DNA of 64,000 nucleotides from JAIVJZ01 sp036386515 (GTDB lineage: Bacteria > Acidobacteriota > Blastocatellia > Pyrinomonadales > Pyrinomonadaceae). This document shows positions 34,470 to 43,805 of this stretch, one piece after another (the first letter of the stretch is position 1; every line of letters begins with the position of its first letter). Made by a program: the position numbers and the translations under genes. The DNA lies in the NCBI GenBank assembly GCA_036386515.1, contig DASVVO010000102.1, forward strand, positions 1 through 64,000, read 5' to 3'. Below the pieces are notes generated by a model, which did not search any database, was not told the origin of the DNA, and saw only the letters and a program-made list of their open reading frames with translations.

Positions 34470-36338
34470 ATGAGCACCGTCATTGATCCGCCGCCCGCCG
34501 CACCGCCCGTCGAAAAGCAGTTCGAGGAACTTGAAACCGTCACCATCCGCTTCGCCGGCGACTCCGGCGACGGCATGCAGTTGACGGGCACGCAGTTTAC
34601 GAACACCTCCGCCGTCCTCGGCAACGACATCTCGACCTTGCCCGACTTCCCGGCCGAGATTCGCGCCCCCGCCGGGAGTCTCCCCGGCGTCTCCGGCTTC
34701 CAGTTGAACTTCTCCTCGCAGGACATCCGCACGCCCGGCGACCAGCCGAACGTGCTCGTCGCAATGAACCCCGCCGCACTCAAGGTCAACCTTTTCGACC
34801 TCGAAGAGGGCGGCACGATCATCGTCAACACGGACGAGTTTAACAAAGAGAACCTGAAGAAGGCGGCCTACGCCACCAGCCCGCTCGAAGATGAAACGCT
34901 CAAAGGCTACCGCGTTCACCGCCTGCCGATCACGACGCTGAATCTGCGCGCGCTGCAAGAGGCGCAGGTGAAACTGACGCGCAAGGAGATGGATCGCTGC
35001 AAAAACTTCTTCGCCCTCGGCGTGCTCTACTGGCTCTACGACCGCCCGATGGAGCCGACGCTTCAATGGATCGAAGCGAAGTTTAAGAAGCTGCCCGAAG
35101 TGGCGCGCGCCAACGTCGTCGCCCTGCGCACGGGCTACAACTTCGCCGACACCACGGAAGTTTTCACCACGCACTACAGCGTCAAGAAGGCCGCGATTGC
35201 GCCCGGCAAGTATCGCAAGATCACGGGCAACGAGGCCACGGCCATCGGCTTCGTCGCCGCCTCGCAATTGTCCGGTCGCCCGCTCTTTTACGGCTCTTAC
35301 CCGATCACGCCCGCCTCCGACATCCTGCACGAACTGGCGCGCCACAAGAATTTCGGCGTCAAAACTTTTCAGGCCGAAGACGAGATCGCGGCCGTCTGCG
35401 CGGCCATCGGCGCGGCCTTCACCGGCCACATCGGCCTGACCGGCACAAGCGGCCCCGGCGTCGCCTTGAAGCAGGAGGCCATCGGCCTCGCCGTGATGAC
35501 CGAACTCCCGCTCGTCATCATCAACGTGCAGCGCGGCGGCCCGTCCACGGGCTTGCCGACCAAGACCGAACAAGCCGATCTCTTTCAAGCGGTCTGGGGC
35601 AGAAACGGCGAGTGCCCGGCCGTGGTCGTCGCGCCCTCGACGCCCGCCGACTGTTTCCACATGGCGGTCGAGGCCGTGCGCCTCGCCTTCCGCCACATGA
35701 CGCCCGTCTTCTATCTCTCCGACGGCTATCTCGCTAACGGCGCGGAGCCGTGGGCGTTGCCGGAGATTAGCGAACTGCCGCAGATCGAAGTGAAGTTTAC
35801 CGACAACCCCGAAGGCTTTCTCCCCTACGCGCGCGACGAACGCCTCTCCCGCCCCTTCGCCATTCCGGGAACGCCCGGCCTCGAACACCGCGTCGGCGGC
35901 ATTGAGAAGGAACACCTGACCGGCAACGTCAACTACGATCCCGAAAATCACGACTTCATGGTCAGACTCCGGCAGGAGAAAGTTGACCGCGTCGCCGAAG
36001 ACATCCCCGACCTCGAAGTGTTCGGCGAGCCTGCGGGCAAGGTGCTCGTCCTCGGCTGGGGTTCGACCTACGGTTCGATCACCTCGGCGGTCGAACGCCT
36101 GCAACGCGAAGGCCGCTCCGTGTCGAGCGCGCACCTGCGCTACCTGAACCCCTTCCCGAAAAATCTCGGCGACGTGCTGAAGAACTTCGAGCGCGTCATC
36201 ATCCCCGAGATGAACCTCGGCCAACTCGCCACCATGATCCGCGCCAAGTTTCTGATCAACGCCGTGACGTTCTCCAAGGTCAAAGGCCGCCCCTTCCAGA
36301 TACGCGAGATCGTGGAGAAGGTGGAAGAGTATTTGTAA
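34470..36338 (+). CDS. korA: 2-oxoacid:ferredoxin oxidoreductase, fused gamma-alpha subunit
   Basis: This cytosolic enzyme subunit has 622 residues. The N-terminal gamma-type domain starts at RFAGDSGDGMQLTG, and the alpha domain with GNEATAIGFVAASQLSGRPL follows. The segments YPITPASDILHEL and GTSGPGVALKQEAIGLA are typical of KorA. With the beta subunit it oxidises a 2-oxoacid (probably 2-oxoglutarate) to acyl-CoA, passing electrons to ferredoxin. ATG 34470 is chosen because homologues start near the RFAGDSG motif; an in-frame ATG at 34377 lies upstream, by the promoter. A nucleotidyltransferase gene separates it from the beta gene. Confidence 0.9.
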   Translation: MSTVIDPPPAAPPVEKQFEELETVTIRFAGDSGDGMQLTGTQFTNTSAVLGNDISTLPDFPAEIRAPAGSLPGVSGFQLNFSSQDIRTPGDQPNVLVAMNPAALKVNLFDLEEGGTIIVNTDEFNKENLKKAAYATSPLEDETLKGYRVHRLPITTLNLRALQEAQVKLTRKEMDRCKNFFALGVLYWLYDRPMEPTLQWIEAKFKKLPEVARANVVALRTGYNFADTTEVFTTHYSVKKAAIAPGKYRKITGNEATAIGFVAASQLSGRPLFYGSYPITPASDILHELARHKNFGVKTFQAEDEIAAVCAAIGAAFTGHIGLTGTSGPGVALKQEAIGLAVMTELPLVIINVQRGGPSTGLPTKTEQADLFQAVWGRNGECPAVVVAPSTPADCFHMAVEAVRLAFRHMTPVFYLSDGYLANGAEPWALPEISELPQIEVKFTDNPEGFLPYARDERLSRPFAIPGTPGLEHRVGGIEKEHLTGNVNYDPENHDFMVRLRQEKVDRVAEDIPDLEVFGEPAGKVLVLGWGSTYGSITSAVERLQREGRSVSSAHLRYLNPFPKNLGDVLKNFERVIIPEMNLGQLATMIRAKFLINAVTFSKVKGRPFQIREIVEKVEEYL

Positions 36339-36358
36339 GACAAATCCATGAGGGGTGA

Positions 36359-36999
36359 ATGACGACACAGGCCGCAAACGTTGATTCGCGCTCCGTGCAT
36401 GAGATATACGCGGAAGGCTTGCGCTACTTTATGGGACAGGGAGACCTCCACGGCGCGCTCGCGCAACTCTCCTCCGACTTGCGGCGGCAGGGCATCGACT
36501 ACATGGTCATCGGCGCGGTCGCTTTGCTGGCCTACGGCTACCCGCGTTTCACGGAAGACATTGACCTCGTGATGACGCCCGCGGGCTTGGAAGCCTTTCA
36601 TCAAACTCTCGTCGGCCTCGGCTATCTGCCCGCGTTTCAAGGGGCGCGCAAAAAACTACGTTCGACACGAGAAGGCGTGAGCATCGAGATCATCACTTCC
36701 GGCGACTATCCGGGCGACGGGCAACCCAAGCCGGTCAGCTTCCCCGTCCCCGCCGGCGCTTCGATCGACGTGGAAGGCGTGCGCATCGTCACCCTGGAGA
36801 AACTCGTCGAACTAAAACTCGCTTCCGGCATGACCGCGCCGGATCGTCTGAAGGATTTGGCGGACGTGCAGGAGTTGATCAAGGTGCGCGGTCTCACCTC
36901 CGACTTCGCAGCGCGGTTGAATCCTTACGTGCAAGAGCAATTTTTAACTTTATCACGCGCCGTCGAGCGGGCACGGCAAAACAGCAGCGAGGAGCATTT

Positions 37000-37003
<4 letters not shown>
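36359..37003 (+). CDS. Nucleotidyltransferase-fold protein within the oxidoreductase operon
   Basis: This 214-residue protein carries YMVIGAVALLAYGYPRFTEDIDLVM, with the G-x-x-A and R-x-T-x-D-I-D pattern of minimal nucleotidyltransferases (AbiEii/MNT-like, DUF6036-like). The two acidic residues DID would hold metal. Later segments ITLEKLVELKLASG and RLKDLADVQELI resemble the same family. It begins 20 bp after korA and overlaps the start of korB by 4 bases (ATGA), so korB translation is coupled to it. Its role in this place is unknown; relatives include toxin-antitoxin toxins and tRNA modifiers. Confidence 0.82.
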
Positions 37004-38172
<1,169 letters not shown>

Positions 38173-38205
38173 AGCGGAAAAGTTTCGGCGGCTGAATAGT
38201 CCGAA

Positions 38206-38246
38206 GGGGAGGCGCGGCGTGTGCGACGCCGCGCCTCCCCGCTTTT
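38206..38246. terminator. Bidirectional terminator
   Basis: GGGGAGGCGCGGCGT (38206-38220) pairs perfectly with 38226-38240 and is followed by GCTTTT. It sits between the convergent oxidoreductase operon and receiver gene. Confidence 0.88.
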
Positions 38247-38688
38247 ATTTGTACCGCTTCCGCTCCGCCTCCGTGACGAACCGGCGGGCGATCTCCATCA
38301 AGCGAAAGAGGTCGTGGGGCTTGCGTAAGAATTCGTCCGCGCCCGCCTCCTTCGCCTCGCGCGCACAATCCTCTATAGAAAACAGAATGACCGGCAGCGA
38401 CTTGCGGTGCGGCAACGTGCGCGCGTATTTGACCAACTCGATCCCGCTCGTGTCGCGCAGTTCGTTGTCCACGAGGAGCAGGGCGAAGCGTTGCTCGTGG
38501 CGCAGAAAGGTCTGTGCGATGGTGCCGTTCTCCGCGCGCCAGACGTGCCACCCGGCGAGGTCGAGCAGGTCTGTGACGAGTTGCGCGAGCAGGAAATTGT
38601 TTTCGACGTAGAGGACGGCCGGTTGGATGACGACGGCTCTCCACGGGACGCGGAAGGAGCGGCAGGGATCGTCTATATCCATGTGCAT
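38245..38688 (-). CDS. Single-domain receiver of module copy A
   Basis: This lone receiver has 147 residues. An N-terminal extension (MHMDIDDPCRSFRVPW) precedes the domain and is shared with the copy at 51507, supporting this start. The phospho-acceptor is D74 in LLVDNELRDTSG, with Arg in place of the usual Pro; Ser 104 and Lys 123 (FLRKP) are present. The acidic pair reads E29-N30 (VENN), so one Mg ligand is lost compared with copy B. No Shine-Dalgarno is seen before the ATG. It is divergent from a small XRE gene at 38913, with conserved boxes between. It probably acts through phospho-dependent protein contact; the kinase is unknown. Confidence 0.88.
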   Translation of the reverse strand: MHMDIDDPCRSFRVPWRAVVIQPAVLYVENNFLLAQLVTDLLDLAGWHVWRAENGTIAQTFLRHEQRFALLLVDNELRDTSGIELVKYARTLPHRKSLPVILFSIEDCAREAKEAGADEFLRKPHDLFRLMEIARRFVTEAERKRYK

Positions 38689-38731
38689 GATGTTCTGCTA
38701 AGATGCGTGCGTTCCAGTGATTGAAAATCCG

Positions 38732-38790
38732 CGACGGTCGCATGCGTAGCTCACCTCAACCTCAGTCTCAAGCGAGTGATGAGCATCGCC
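38732..38790. promoter_or_regulatory. Conserved boxes between receiver and HTH genes, copy A
   Basis: Box 1 is at 38732-38764, with core CGGTCGCATGCGTAGCTCAC. Box 2 is at 38772-38790 and reads GCGAGTGATGAGCATCGCC. Both recur at 51967-52019 and, reversed, at 47436-47488. Box 2 lies 117-123 bp from the first HTH start at all three loci. Confidence 0.75.
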
Positions 38791-38840
38791 GTTGAGTCTG
38801 GCAGGCCAACTCTCTCGGCGAACAGATTACGCAAACACAT

Positions 38841-38862
38841 TCTACGTACAACTGTACGTAGA
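38841..38862. promoter_or_regulatory. Palindrome upstream of HTH gene, copy A
   Basis: TCTACGTACA, a 2-base spacer and TGTACGTAGA form perfect 10-bp arms. It is a candidate operator for the HTH protein or an RNA hairpin. The pairing, but not the sequence, is kept at the other two loci. Confidence 0.65.
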
Positions 38863-38896
38863 AGCAAGCATATTTTTATTGTGCTGACAACTTCGT

Positions 38897-38912
38897 CAGG
38901 AGGTAACTCCTG
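38897..38912 (+). promoter_or_regulatory. Hairpin holding the Shine-Dalgarno sequence, copy A
   Basis: CAGGAG-GTAA-CTCCTG is immediately followed by the ATG. The 6-bp stem with a GNRA-type loop buries AGGAG. Equivalent hairpins precede three other HTH genes of this family. Confidence 0.65.
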
Positions 38913-39230
38913 ATGGGGTTCGCGCGTCAGAAGCCGAAGCACTTAGCCAAAAAGCTCTTACACATTCGCACCGCGCTCGGCCTCTCGCAGCAGGACATAT
39001 GGAGACGTTTATGGCCTGACGAATCTGTCACCTACGACAGAATTTCAAAGTTCGAGACAGGAAGGAACGAGCCGCCGCTAGATATTCTCCTGGAATACGC
39101 GCGTATGGCAGGCGTTCACACCGAAGCCCTCATTGACGACGCCCTCAACCTTCCCGACAAACTCCCCGGCGACGTGCGCCACGACGAGATCACACGCAAG
39201 TACGCGCGGCGCGGCAAGTCGAAGCGATGA
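38913..39230 (+). CDS. Small XRE-type HTH protein, copy A
   Basis: This 105-residue DNA-binding protein has an HTH at about residues 12-65, starting LLHIRTALGLSQQDIWRRL and continuing to ISKFETGRNEPPLDILLEYA. The C-terminal part, GVHTEALIDDALNLPDKLPG with a basic tail, is shared by all five family members in this window and defines the group. There is no effector domain. It is divergent from the receiver gene at 38245. Regulation of its own promoter and that of the receiver is likely, given the palindrome upstream. Copy A has a single HTH gene, while copies B and C have two. Confidence 0.9.
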   Translation: MGFARQKPKHLAKKLLHIRTALGLSQQDIWRRLWPDESVTYDRISKFETGRNEPPLDILLEYARMAGVHTEALIDDALNLPDKLPGDVRHDEITRKYARRGKSKR

Positions 39231-39320
39231 GCAACAGAATTCTTGCTCAAGGTTGATATGAATCACCCGCCTTGAGTCTCATACTTCCACGAAATAAACT
39301 TTCTGAGTAAACTTGCCACT

Positions 39321-39557
39321 ATGCCGACGGTGTTGAAAGTCAAAGGCTATAGATTCTTCTTCTTCAGCTTGGAAGGTAACGAGCCGCCACACATTCACGT
39401 CGAACTTGCCGAAAAAGTTGCTAAGTTTTGGCTCGACCCTGTAGCCTTGGTTAAATCGCGCGGCTTTCGCAGCGGCGAACTGTCGGAGATGCACCGCATC
39501 GTAGAAGAGCACCGGGATTTGTTCGAGGAGAAATGGCATGAGCACTTTGGCGATTGA
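39321..39557 (+). CDS. DUF4160 protein, possible toxin-antitoxin component
   Basis: This 78-residue protein carries YRFFFFSLEGNEPPHIHVEL, the DUF4160 signature. It overlaps the following DUF2442 gene by 20 bases, so they form a pair. DUF4160/DUF2442 pairs are widespread and have been proposed as toxin-antitoxin modules, but activity is largely untested as far as I know. No clear ribosome binding site is seen. The pair sits between the HTH gene of copy A and a decayed duplicate of its 3' end. Confidence 0.85.
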   Translation: MPTVLKVKGYRFFFFSLEGNEPPHIHVELAEKVAKFWLDPVALVKSRGFRSGELSEMHRIVEEHRDLFEEKWHEHFGD

Positions 39558-39780
39558 AGTCGAACCGCTGGCCGTAGACGTAAACTGCACGGATGACGCG
39601 TTGCGCGTCACGCTCGCCGACGGGCGCGAGATTTCCGCGCCGCTCATCTGGTTTGCGCGCCTGCTCAAGGCCACGCCTGAACAGAGAACAAACTGGCGTC
39701 TCATCGGCGGCGGCGTCGGCATTCACTGGGAAGCCGTTGACGAAGACATCTCCGTCGAGAGTCTTCTCCGCTTCAAATAA
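39538..39780 (+). CDS. DUF2442 protein, partner of the DUF4160 gene
   Basis: This 80-residue protein includes VNCTDDALRVTLADGREISA and the C-terminal WRLIGGGVGIHWEAVDEDIS, both typical of DUF2442. It is translated from within the end of the DUF4160 gene (20-base overlap), with GAGGAGAAATGGC upstream as ribosome binding site. It is the probable antitoxin or DNA-binding half of the pair (inference). Confidence 0.87.
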   Translation: MSTLAIEVEPLAVDVNCTDDALRVTLADGREISAPLIWFARLLKATPEQRTNWRLIGGGVGIHWEAVDEDISVESLLRFK

Positions 39781-39789
39781 TTCGCCTCG

Positions 39790-39862
39790 CCCTCCGGCGG
39801 CGTACGCCACGACGAGATCAAACCAAGTATGCGGCGCGCGGCAAAAAGCGATGAGCAACAGA
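39790..39862 (+). pseudogene. Decayed duplicate of the HTH gene 3' end
   Basis: The stretch around TACGCCACGACGAGATCA and CGATGAGCAACAGAA nearly matches 39173-39240, the end of the HTH gene and its stop region, with small deletions. The DUF4160/DUF2442 pair lies between the two copies, as if inserted with a duplication of the target. Confidence 0.75.
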
Positions 39863-39903
39863 AATATTACGCGAGATTGTGATGATTGAGGTCGAGCCGC
39901 ACA

Positions 39904-40140
39904 CTGCCTGCGCTCGATGTGTCGCCCGCCGCGATGTTGGCGGTGCAGCAGGAGGAAGCGCAGGCGTCGGCCGCGACGGAGGCGGCGCGCGATAATCTCG
40001 TGCGGGCGCAGTGGAAATATCACTACGCGCTGCCCGGCGCGGGCGAGCAGGTGAGCGCGCAGTAGGGCAAAGACTCGAACGAGTGGCAGTCGCTCGGCAA
40101 GAAGAAGAAGTCGGAGTTTAAAGCGCGGACGCGGCCGTCG
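39904..40140 (+). pseudogene. Degenerate homologue of the small protein at 52973-53347
   Basis: Frame 39904 reads a series of Ala/Glu-rich codons, then EQVSAQ, a TAG at 40063, then GKDSNEWQSLGKKKKSEF. The intact gene at 52973 has DQVIAQFGRDSNEVQALGLK at the same place. The stop falls exactly where the intact protein has Phe. The 5' part is missing. It is thus a relic of the gene accompanying module copy B. Confidence 0.8.
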
Positions 40141-40177
40141 AAGAAGGAAGGTAACCAGGCGGGAGTCGTAATTGAAG

Positions 40178-40213
40178 GGGAGGACGAAGGCGTGGTCGCG
40201 CCTTCGTCCTCCC
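40178..40213. terminator. Hairpin downstream of the basic protein gene
   Basis: GGGAGGACGAAGGCG (40178-40192) pairs perfectly with 40199-40213 around a 6-base loop. On the minus strand it follows the stop at 40239. No T run is evident. Confidence 0.6.
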
Positions 40214-40238
40214 GTAAATGTTTATGCGTGGCCGCTTT

Positions 40239-40562
40239 TTAACGCTTGCGGCCGCCCTTCTTGGCCGCCTGTCGCTCTTTGAAGACGCGCTCGCCGCCGG
40301 ATTCGCCTTTCTTGACGTTCGTGGGGAGGGCTGCGGGGAGCGAGGGCGTGTTGGAGCGCGGGGTGGCGGCGTCGCTGCCCGCCTGTTGGGAGGATTCGTC
40401 GGCGAAGAACTCGTTGGCGTCCGCGCGCTTGCCGCGCAGGGCGGGCGTGTTCGCTTCGGCTTCTTCCTGTTTGACGGGGCTGTTGCTGCGCTCGTCGCCC
40501 ATCTGCTGCCCGCGCCGGTTGGCGGGGACGCCCGCCTTGCTTTGTGCCTTCCTGTTGACCAC
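40239..40562 (-). CDS. Small hydrophilic basic protein
   Basis: This 107-residue product starts at GTG with AGGGAGC 8 bases upstream on the minus strand. It is rich in Lys, Arg, Gln, Ser and Asn, has no hydrophobic segment and ends KKGGRKR. It is probably disordered and nucleic-acid-binding (inference). The opposite strand also carries a long frame, but only this one has a ribosome binding site, and it has a hairpin after it. No family recognised. Confidence 0.55.
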   Translation of the reverse strand: MVNRKAQSKAGVPANRRGQQMGDERSNSPVKQEEAEANTPALRGKRADANEFFADESSQQAGSDAATPRSNTPSLPAALPTNVKKGESGGERVFKERQAAKKGGRKR

Positions 40563-40589
40563 TTTGTCGCTCCCTGTGAATTGTCGAAG

Positions 40590-40694
40590 AAGGGTAAAGG
40601 GAAAGGGGGAAAGGGTGAAGGTAAAAGACGAAGGCGGAAGTTGCGCCGCCTCTTAGTCTCTTCTCCTTTTACCTTTCCCCTTTCCCCCTTCCTC
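40590..40694. repeat. Purine-run intergenic inverted repeat
   Basis: AGGGTAAAGGGAAAGGGGGA units (40590-40626) are answered by CTTTTACCTTTCCCC units (40671-40694). It ends 9 bases before the lon stop codon region and is likely its terminator. Confidence 0.75.
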
Positions 40695-40702
40695 TCAGGT
40701 TT

Positions 40703-43174
40703 TTAAGATTCGCGCACGCGCAGTGCTTCGGGTTGCGCTTGCGGGGTCGTTTGATTGCGCGCCGCCGCGTCCATCCCGGTGAGCGGGGGAGGCGGGTTGG
40801 CGACGAGTTTTTCCAACGCCGCGTCCAAGGCTTCGCTGATGCGCGAGGCGAAGATGATCTCCAATTCCTGCTGCACCTCAAGCGGAATGTCGGCGATGTC
40901 GGCCTCGTTGCGCGCGGGCAGGATGATGCGCCTGATCCCTGCGCGGTGCGCGGCGAGCACCTTCTCCTTGATGCCGCCGACGGGGAAGACCAGACCGGAG
41001 AGCGTGATCTCGCCCGTCATGGAAGTGTTGTGGCTGACGCGCCGCCCGGTCATCAGAGAGGCGAGCGCGGCCGTGATGGCGACGCCCGCCGAAGGGCCGT
41101 CTTTCGGGATCGCGCCCGCCGGGACGTGCAAGTGGAGGCCGTAGGATTTGAACATCTCCGGCGGGATGCCGAACTCCGTCGCGTGCGACCAGAGATAGGA
41201 ACGCGCGGCGCGCGCCGATTCCTGCATCACTTCGCCGAGTTGCCCGGTGATGGTTAAGCCCGAACCGCCGGGCAACAGCGTCGCTTCGATGAAGAGGATT
41301 TGCCCGCCCATCTCCGTCCAGGCCATCCCCGTCGCCACGCCCGCGGGCAGTTCCTTGCGCGCCTCTTCCGGGTAGAAACGCGGCGCGCCTAAAAACTCCT
41401 TGATGTCGCCCGCCGCCACGCTCACCTCGGTCGCCTCGTTCTGCGCGATCCGCAAGGCGGCCTTGCGCGCCACCGAGCCGATGGAGCGTTCGAGTTGGCG
41501 CACCCCGGCCTCGCGCGTGTAGCGGGTGGCGATCAGGAGGATGGCCTCGTTCGTGATGGAGAACTGTTCGGGGCGCAGGCCGTTTTCGCCCACCTGTCGC
41601 GGCACGAGATATTGGAGGGCGATGTGCAGCTTCTCCTGATCGCTGTAGCCCGCGAGCGAAATGATCTCCATGCGGTCGCGCAAGGGGGGCGGGATGGGGC
41701 CGAGTTGGTTGGCCGTGGCGATGAAGAAGACCTTCGAGAGGTCGAAGGGCAGATCGAGGTAGTGGTCGCGGAAGGTGTTGTTCTGCTGCGGGTCGAGAAT
41801 CTCTAGGAGCGCGCTCGCCGGGTCGCCGCGAAAGTCCGCGCCGAGTTTGTCGATCTCGTCGAGCATGAGCACGGGGTTGTTCACCTTCGCGCGCCGCAAA
41901 CTCTGAATGACGCGGCCGGGCATCGCGCCGATATAAGTGCGACGGTGGCCGCGCAATTCCGCTTCGTCGCGCATGCCGCCCAGAGAGAGACGTTCAAACT
42001 CGCGCCCGAGCGCACGCGCGATGGAGCGGCCGAGACTGGTTTTGCCGACGCCGGGAGGGCCGACGAAACAGAGGATGGGACTCTTCGAGTCGGGGCGCAG
42101 TTTGACGACGGCGAGGAATTCGAGGATGCGTTCCTTGATGTCTTCCAGCCCGTAGTGATCCGCGTCGAGCACGCGGCGCGCTTCCGCCAGGTCGAGCCGG
42201 TGTTCGGAAGTCGTGCGCCACGGCAGTTCGAGCACGTATTCCAGGTAAGAGCGGATGACGTGATAATCGGGCGCGGCGGCCGGCAGACGCTCCATGCGCT
42301 TGAGTTCGCGCTCGGCCTCGGTGCGCACCTCGGCGGGCAAGTCGGCCTCGGCCAGACGCTCGCGCATCATGGCGGCCTCCGCGCCTTCGCCGTCCTCGTC
42401 GCCGAGTTCCTTCTGGATGGCCTTCATCTGCTGGCGCAGCACGTAATCGCGTTGCGCCTTGTCCATCTCGGTCTGCGCCTCGCTGGCGATCTTCGAGGAC
42501 AACTGCATGATCTCGACTTCGCGTGCGAGGCGCGCGTGCGCCAGGCGCAGCAACTCGTCGGTCGTCGCGGCTTCGAGCATCGCCTGCTCGTATTCGACGC
42601 CGAGGTTGAGGACGGAGGCGAGGAAATAGGCGATCTGCGTCGGCTCCTGCGCGCCCATCACGGCGGCGCGCACCTCCGGCGGCACTTGCGGCAAAATCGC
42701 CAACGCGCGTTCGATCAAGACACGCACGTTGCGCTGCAACGCTTCAACCTCCTGCTGGTCTTGCGTGGCGAGCGGCGGCAGCACCGAGACGCGCGCCCGC
42801 AGATGCGGCTCGGTTTGCGTCCAGGCCTCGATGCGCACGCGCTCCGTGCCCTGCACGATGATCTGCAAGGCGTCTTCGCCGCGAAACATGCGCTTGACCA
42901 TCACGAGCGTGCCGATGCCGTAAATCTCTTCGGGCGTCGCTTCCGCCTCCGTGCCCTTGCCCGGCCGCACGCTGACGCAGGCCAGCAACTTCTCCGGCCC
43001 TCCGAGCGCGGCCTCGACCGCCGCTATCGAGCGCGGCCGACCCGCCGCCAGCGGCACGACCGTGCCGGGAAACAAAGTCGTGTTCTGCAAGGGCAGCACC
43101 GCGATCTCGAAAGCCTCGCCGGGCGTTTGCAGCGTGGCTTCACCGCCCGCCGCCGTCGTTATATTTTCAGCCAT
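40703..43174 (-). CDS. lon: ATP-dependent protease Lon
   Basis: This cytosolic AAA+ serine protease has 823 residues. An N-terminal substrate-binding domain (about residues 20-220), Walker A GPPGVGKTSLGRS (about residue 373) and the LSLGGMRDEAELRGHRRTY segment precede the protease domain. There the catalytic Ser lies in KDGPSAGVAITAAL (about residue 693) and the Lys in GGIKEKVLAAHRAG (about residue 738). Length and order match bacterial LonA. It degrades misfolded and regulatory proteins. It is followed in genome order by an Hsp20 gene on the same strand upstream, so stress genes are neighbours. The last 25 residues are a variable polar tail. Confidence 0.97.
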   Translation of the reverse strand: MAENITTAAGGEATLQTPGEAFEIAVLPLQNTTLFPGTVVPLAAGRPRSIAAVEAALGGPEKLLACVSVRPGKGTEAEATPEEIYGIGTLVMVKRMFRGEDALQIIVQGTERVRIEAWTQTEPHLRARVSVLPPLATQDQQEVEALQRNVRVLIERALAILPQVPPEVRAAVMGAQEPTQIAYFLASVLNLGVEYEQAMLEAATTDELLRLAHARLAREVEIMQLSSKIASEAQTEMDKAQRDYVLRQQMKAIQKELGDEDGEGAEAAMMRERLAEADLPAEVRTEAERELKRMERLPAAAPDYHVIRSYLEYVLELPWRTTSEHRLDLAEARRVLDADHYGLEDIKERILEFLAVVKLRPDSKSPILCFVGPPGVGKTSLGRSIARALGREFERLSLGGMRDEAELRGHRRTYIGAMPGRVIQSLRRAKVNNPVLMLDEIDKLGADFRGDPASALLEILDPQQNNTFRDHYLDLPFDLSKVFFIATANQLGPIPPPLRDRMEIISLAGYSDQEKLHIALQYLVPRQVGENGLRPEQFSITNEAILLIATRYTREAGVRQLERSIGSVARKAALRIAQNEATEVSVAAGDIKEFLGAPRFYPEEARKELPAGVATGMAWTEMGGQILFIEATLLPGGSGLTITGQLGEVMQESARAARSYLWSHATEFGIPPEMFKSYGLHLHVPAGAIPKDGPSAGVAITAALASLMTGRRVSHNTSMTGEITLSGLVFPVGGIKEKVLAAHRAGIRRIILPARNEADIADIPLEVQQELEIIFASRISEALDAALEKLVANPPPPLTGMDAAARNQTTPQAQPEALRVRES

Positions 43175-43189
43175 AATGATTAGTCCGTC

Positions 43190-43289
43190 GTCAGTCGTCC
43201 GTGGTCAGTGGTTCAAGTCTGTCTTTAGTAACTCGTGTGATGATCACATGCAACGGACAACGGACAACTGACCACGGACAACTGACAGT
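43190..43289. repeat. GTCAGTTGTCC-type inverted repeat between hsp20 and lon
   Basis: CGTCAGTCGTCCGTGGTCAG (about 43190-43210) is complementary to CTGACCACGGACAACTGAC (about 43269-43287), and further GGACAACGGACAAC units are nearby. This is a third intergenic repeat family, distinct from the purine-run and GTGACAGG types. Confidence 0.7.
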
Positions 43290-43292
43290 CTC

Positions 43293-43664
43293 CTATTCAC
43301 ATTCCTCGGGGCTGCGCAGGCGCAGCAACAGCAGCCCGTCCTGATAGTCGCTCTCGATGCGCGCCCCTTCGATCGGGCAGGGGAAGCGCAGCGTCTTCTC
43401 GAAGCGGCTGTAGGAAATTTCCACCTGATGATACGAGACCGTCTCGCTGCAAGAGGTGTCGCGGCGCGTGCCCTCGATGACGAGCACCGGCCCGGCAATC
43501 GTGATCTCCAACTCGTCCGGGCTGACGCCCGCCAGATCAACTTTGACGAGCCAGCCGTCGCGCGTGCGATACACGTCGGCCGGGGGCGACCAGTGCCGGT
43601 CGCACATCCGTCCCGGCTTCGTCACCGGCATGAAACGCAAATAACGCTCGATTGATTTTGCCAT
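43293..43664 (-). CDS. Hsp20/alpha-crystallin family small heat shock protein
   Basis: This 123-residue chaperone has an alpha-crystallin domain with PPADVYRTRDGWLVKVDLAG at the start and LRFPCPIEGARIESDYQDGL with LLLRL at the end. The usual C-terminal IxI motif is not evident, so oligomer size may differ. It holds unfolded proteins for refolding. It lies upstream of lon on the same strand, separated by a repeat, so read-through to lon is possible. Confidence 0.9.
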   Translation of the reverse strand: MAKSIERYLRFMPVTKPGRMCDRHWSPPADVYRTRDGWLVKVDLAGVSPDELEITIAGPVLVIEGTRRDTSCSETVSYHQVEISYSRFEKTLRFPCPIEGARIESDYQDGLLLLRLRSPEECE

Positions 43665-43674
43665 AAGAAATACA

Positions 43675-43802
43675 GTGACAAGTGACAGGTGACGAGTGAC
43701 AAGTTTTAAACAAGAGCGCGAATCGTAAGTAGATGGAATCTATTCCGAGCCATTCACGAATTACTGTTTTATCTTGTCACCTGTCACTCGTCACTTGTCA
43801 CT
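43675..43802. repeat. GTGACAGG-type inverted repeat
   Basis: The left arm (43675-43703) and right arm (43774-43802) are built from GTGACAAGTGACAGGTGAC-like units. The order of two heptamer variants is swapped between the arms, so the match is near-perfect rather than exact. It lies between the CBS-domain and Hsp20 genes. Confidence 0.8.
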
Positions 43803-43805
43803 CTG

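Noticed and set aside
40218..40706. Plus-strand frame of 162 codons opposite the basic small protein
   Set aside because: It overlaps the purine-run repeat at its end and has no ribosome binding site; the minus-strand frame has one.
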